DNA from: Alteromonadaceae bacterium
GTDB taxonomy: Bacteria; Pseudomonadota; Gammaproteobacteria; Enterobacterales; Alteromonadaceae
NCBI GenBank assembly: GCA_013373625.1
Contig: JABXHM010000028.1
Location: forward strand, 62,001-126,000
Length of the DNA: 64,000 nt
Direction of reading: 5' to 3'
Each line of letters starts with the position of its first letter. The first letter of the stretch is position 1. The notes under the pieces are model-generated. The model saw nothing but the letters and a program-made list of their open reading frames with translations, searched no databases and was not told the DNA's origin. Of the stretch, positions 63,522-64,000 are shown piece by piece. Position numbers and translations under genes: made by a program.

Positions 63522-63552
63522 AAAAAAGCTTGCCGATTTGGCAAGCTTTTTT
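63522..63552 (+). terminator. Rho-independent terminator after the S9 gene
   Basis: aaaaaagcttgcc (63522-63534) pairs with ggcaagctttttt (63540-63552) around a five-base loop and ends in a T-run. It also fits the opposite strand gene that ends just right of it. Confidence 0.87.
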
Positions 63553-63615
63553 TGTGAGTAGGCCGGTAATACCTGATAGTAGTTTGCGGGTTATTTGGTA
63601 GCACCAACTGTGGGA

Positions 63616-64000
63616 TTACCAGCTTTCGTTTAACCTATGCCGGTATAATGCCTTATCGATTCTTGGTGTATCGAGATCCCAGATATCACAACAAGCATTG
63701 TACCTGTCTATTGCATCAGCCATGCTAATTTCCGGAGTTTCTATATACCTTTCAATATGATGACATGGATGAACAAGCCGTGACCGGATACCAGACCATG
63801 AGTCGAAAAGTGCGCCTACATCAATTGCGATGCCTCCCCGTTGCTTTATCCAATCGCAGTAGATTTTTCCTAGTCCACCGGCGCCAACCATAAATACAGC
63901 ACCGCGATACGGGACATCCAGCGTGTCGTGCAGCTGTTTAAACCTGTCAGGGTAATGCGGTCGACGTTCTTCACCTAAAAATGCGCGCTCCGCTCTAACG
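63616..64000 (-). CDS. GT-D-fold glycosyltransferase-like protein, C-terminal part
   Basis: The frame is open through the window edge, so the 5' end is missing; an internal ATG at 63891 is not the true start. The visible part reads AVFMVGAGGLGKIYCDWIKQRGG, then IAIDVGALFDSWSGIRSR, a pattern of GT-D-fold domains found in glycosyltransferase and surface-polysaccharide gene clusters. The reading includes upstream residues such as EERRPHYPDRFKQL. No partner gene is visible. Confidence 0.65.
   Translation of the reverse strand, partial: VRAERAFLGEERRPHYPDRFKQLHDTLDVPYRGAVFMVGAGGLGKIYCDWIKQRGGIAIDVGALFDSWSGIRSRLVHPCHHIERYIETPEISMADAIDRYNACCDIWDLDTPRIDKALYRHRLNESW

Overview
The window reads as chromosomal DNA of a marine gammaproteobacterium of the order Alteromonadales (Alteromonas/Aestuariibacter-like). 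This rests on gene content and order: a pectin-utilisation locus, a coxB-ctaD-ctaG-coxC-SURF1-ctaA-ctaB-sco block, and PlsB, NfuA, LexA, BioH and Tex proteins that look gammaproteobacterial. I see no tRNA, rRNA, CRISPR array, insertion sequence or phage genes.

Region 1 (1-14,074) is a pectin/rhamnogalacturonan-I locus. It holds the end of a GH42 beta-galactosidase, rhamnose mutarotase, an RpiB/LacAB-family isomerase (DhuI-like), a DUF1961 lipoprotein, a Tat-exported PL26-type exo-rhamnogalacturonan lyase, a GH105 unsaturated rhamnogalacturonyl hydrolase, a GPH-type sugar symporter, a PL22 oligogalacturonate lyase lipoprotein, kduD, kduI, an IclR regulator and a KDG kinase. Together they would take RG-I and oligogalacturonides to unsaturated galacturonate, then DKI, KDG and KDPG. 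A palindrome of the form TTCA-N4-TGAA recurs in the promoter regions of this locus and is a likely operator of the IclR protein. Positions 848-1780 have no convincing intact gene and look partly decayed.

Region 2 (14,118-24,831) holds a secreted GH11 xylanase with two tandem CBM60 modules, a RhlE-like helicase, a spermidine-synthase-like protein, two cupins, PlsB, a DUF2177 membrane protein and a small PepSY/ABM operon.

Region 3 (24,934-36,738) holds thiopurine methyltransferase and a tightly overlapping operon of response regulator, sensor kinase, cupredoxin, FTR1-like permease and outer-membrane-like protein. After a sulfotransferase, YaeQ and a periplasmic binding protein comes a five-gene operon of thermostable-hemolysin-family protein, AMP-ligase, haem-oxygenase-like diiron enzyme, SDR and TPR protein. 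This operon looks like an uncharacterised small-molecule pathway. Its promoter carries the same CTTAA-type direct repeat, with the same spacing to a -10-like hexamer, as the promoter of the two-component operon, so the two may form one regulon.

Region 4 (36,820-49,415) holds an acetyltransferase, a BlaI/M56 pair whose peptidase is fused to a TonB-like domain, lexA with an SOS box, and the aa3-type cytochrome c oxidase operon with its assembly factors (Cox11, SURF1, two SCO-like proteins, haem A synthase, haem O synthase).

Region 5 (49,428-64,000) is mostly housekeeping: polysaccharide deacetylase, MATE transporter, NfuA, a large M14 peptidase, ComF, BioH, a SprA-like HExxH protein with a small partner, Tex, an S9 peptidase and the start of a GT-D-fold protein cut by the window edge.
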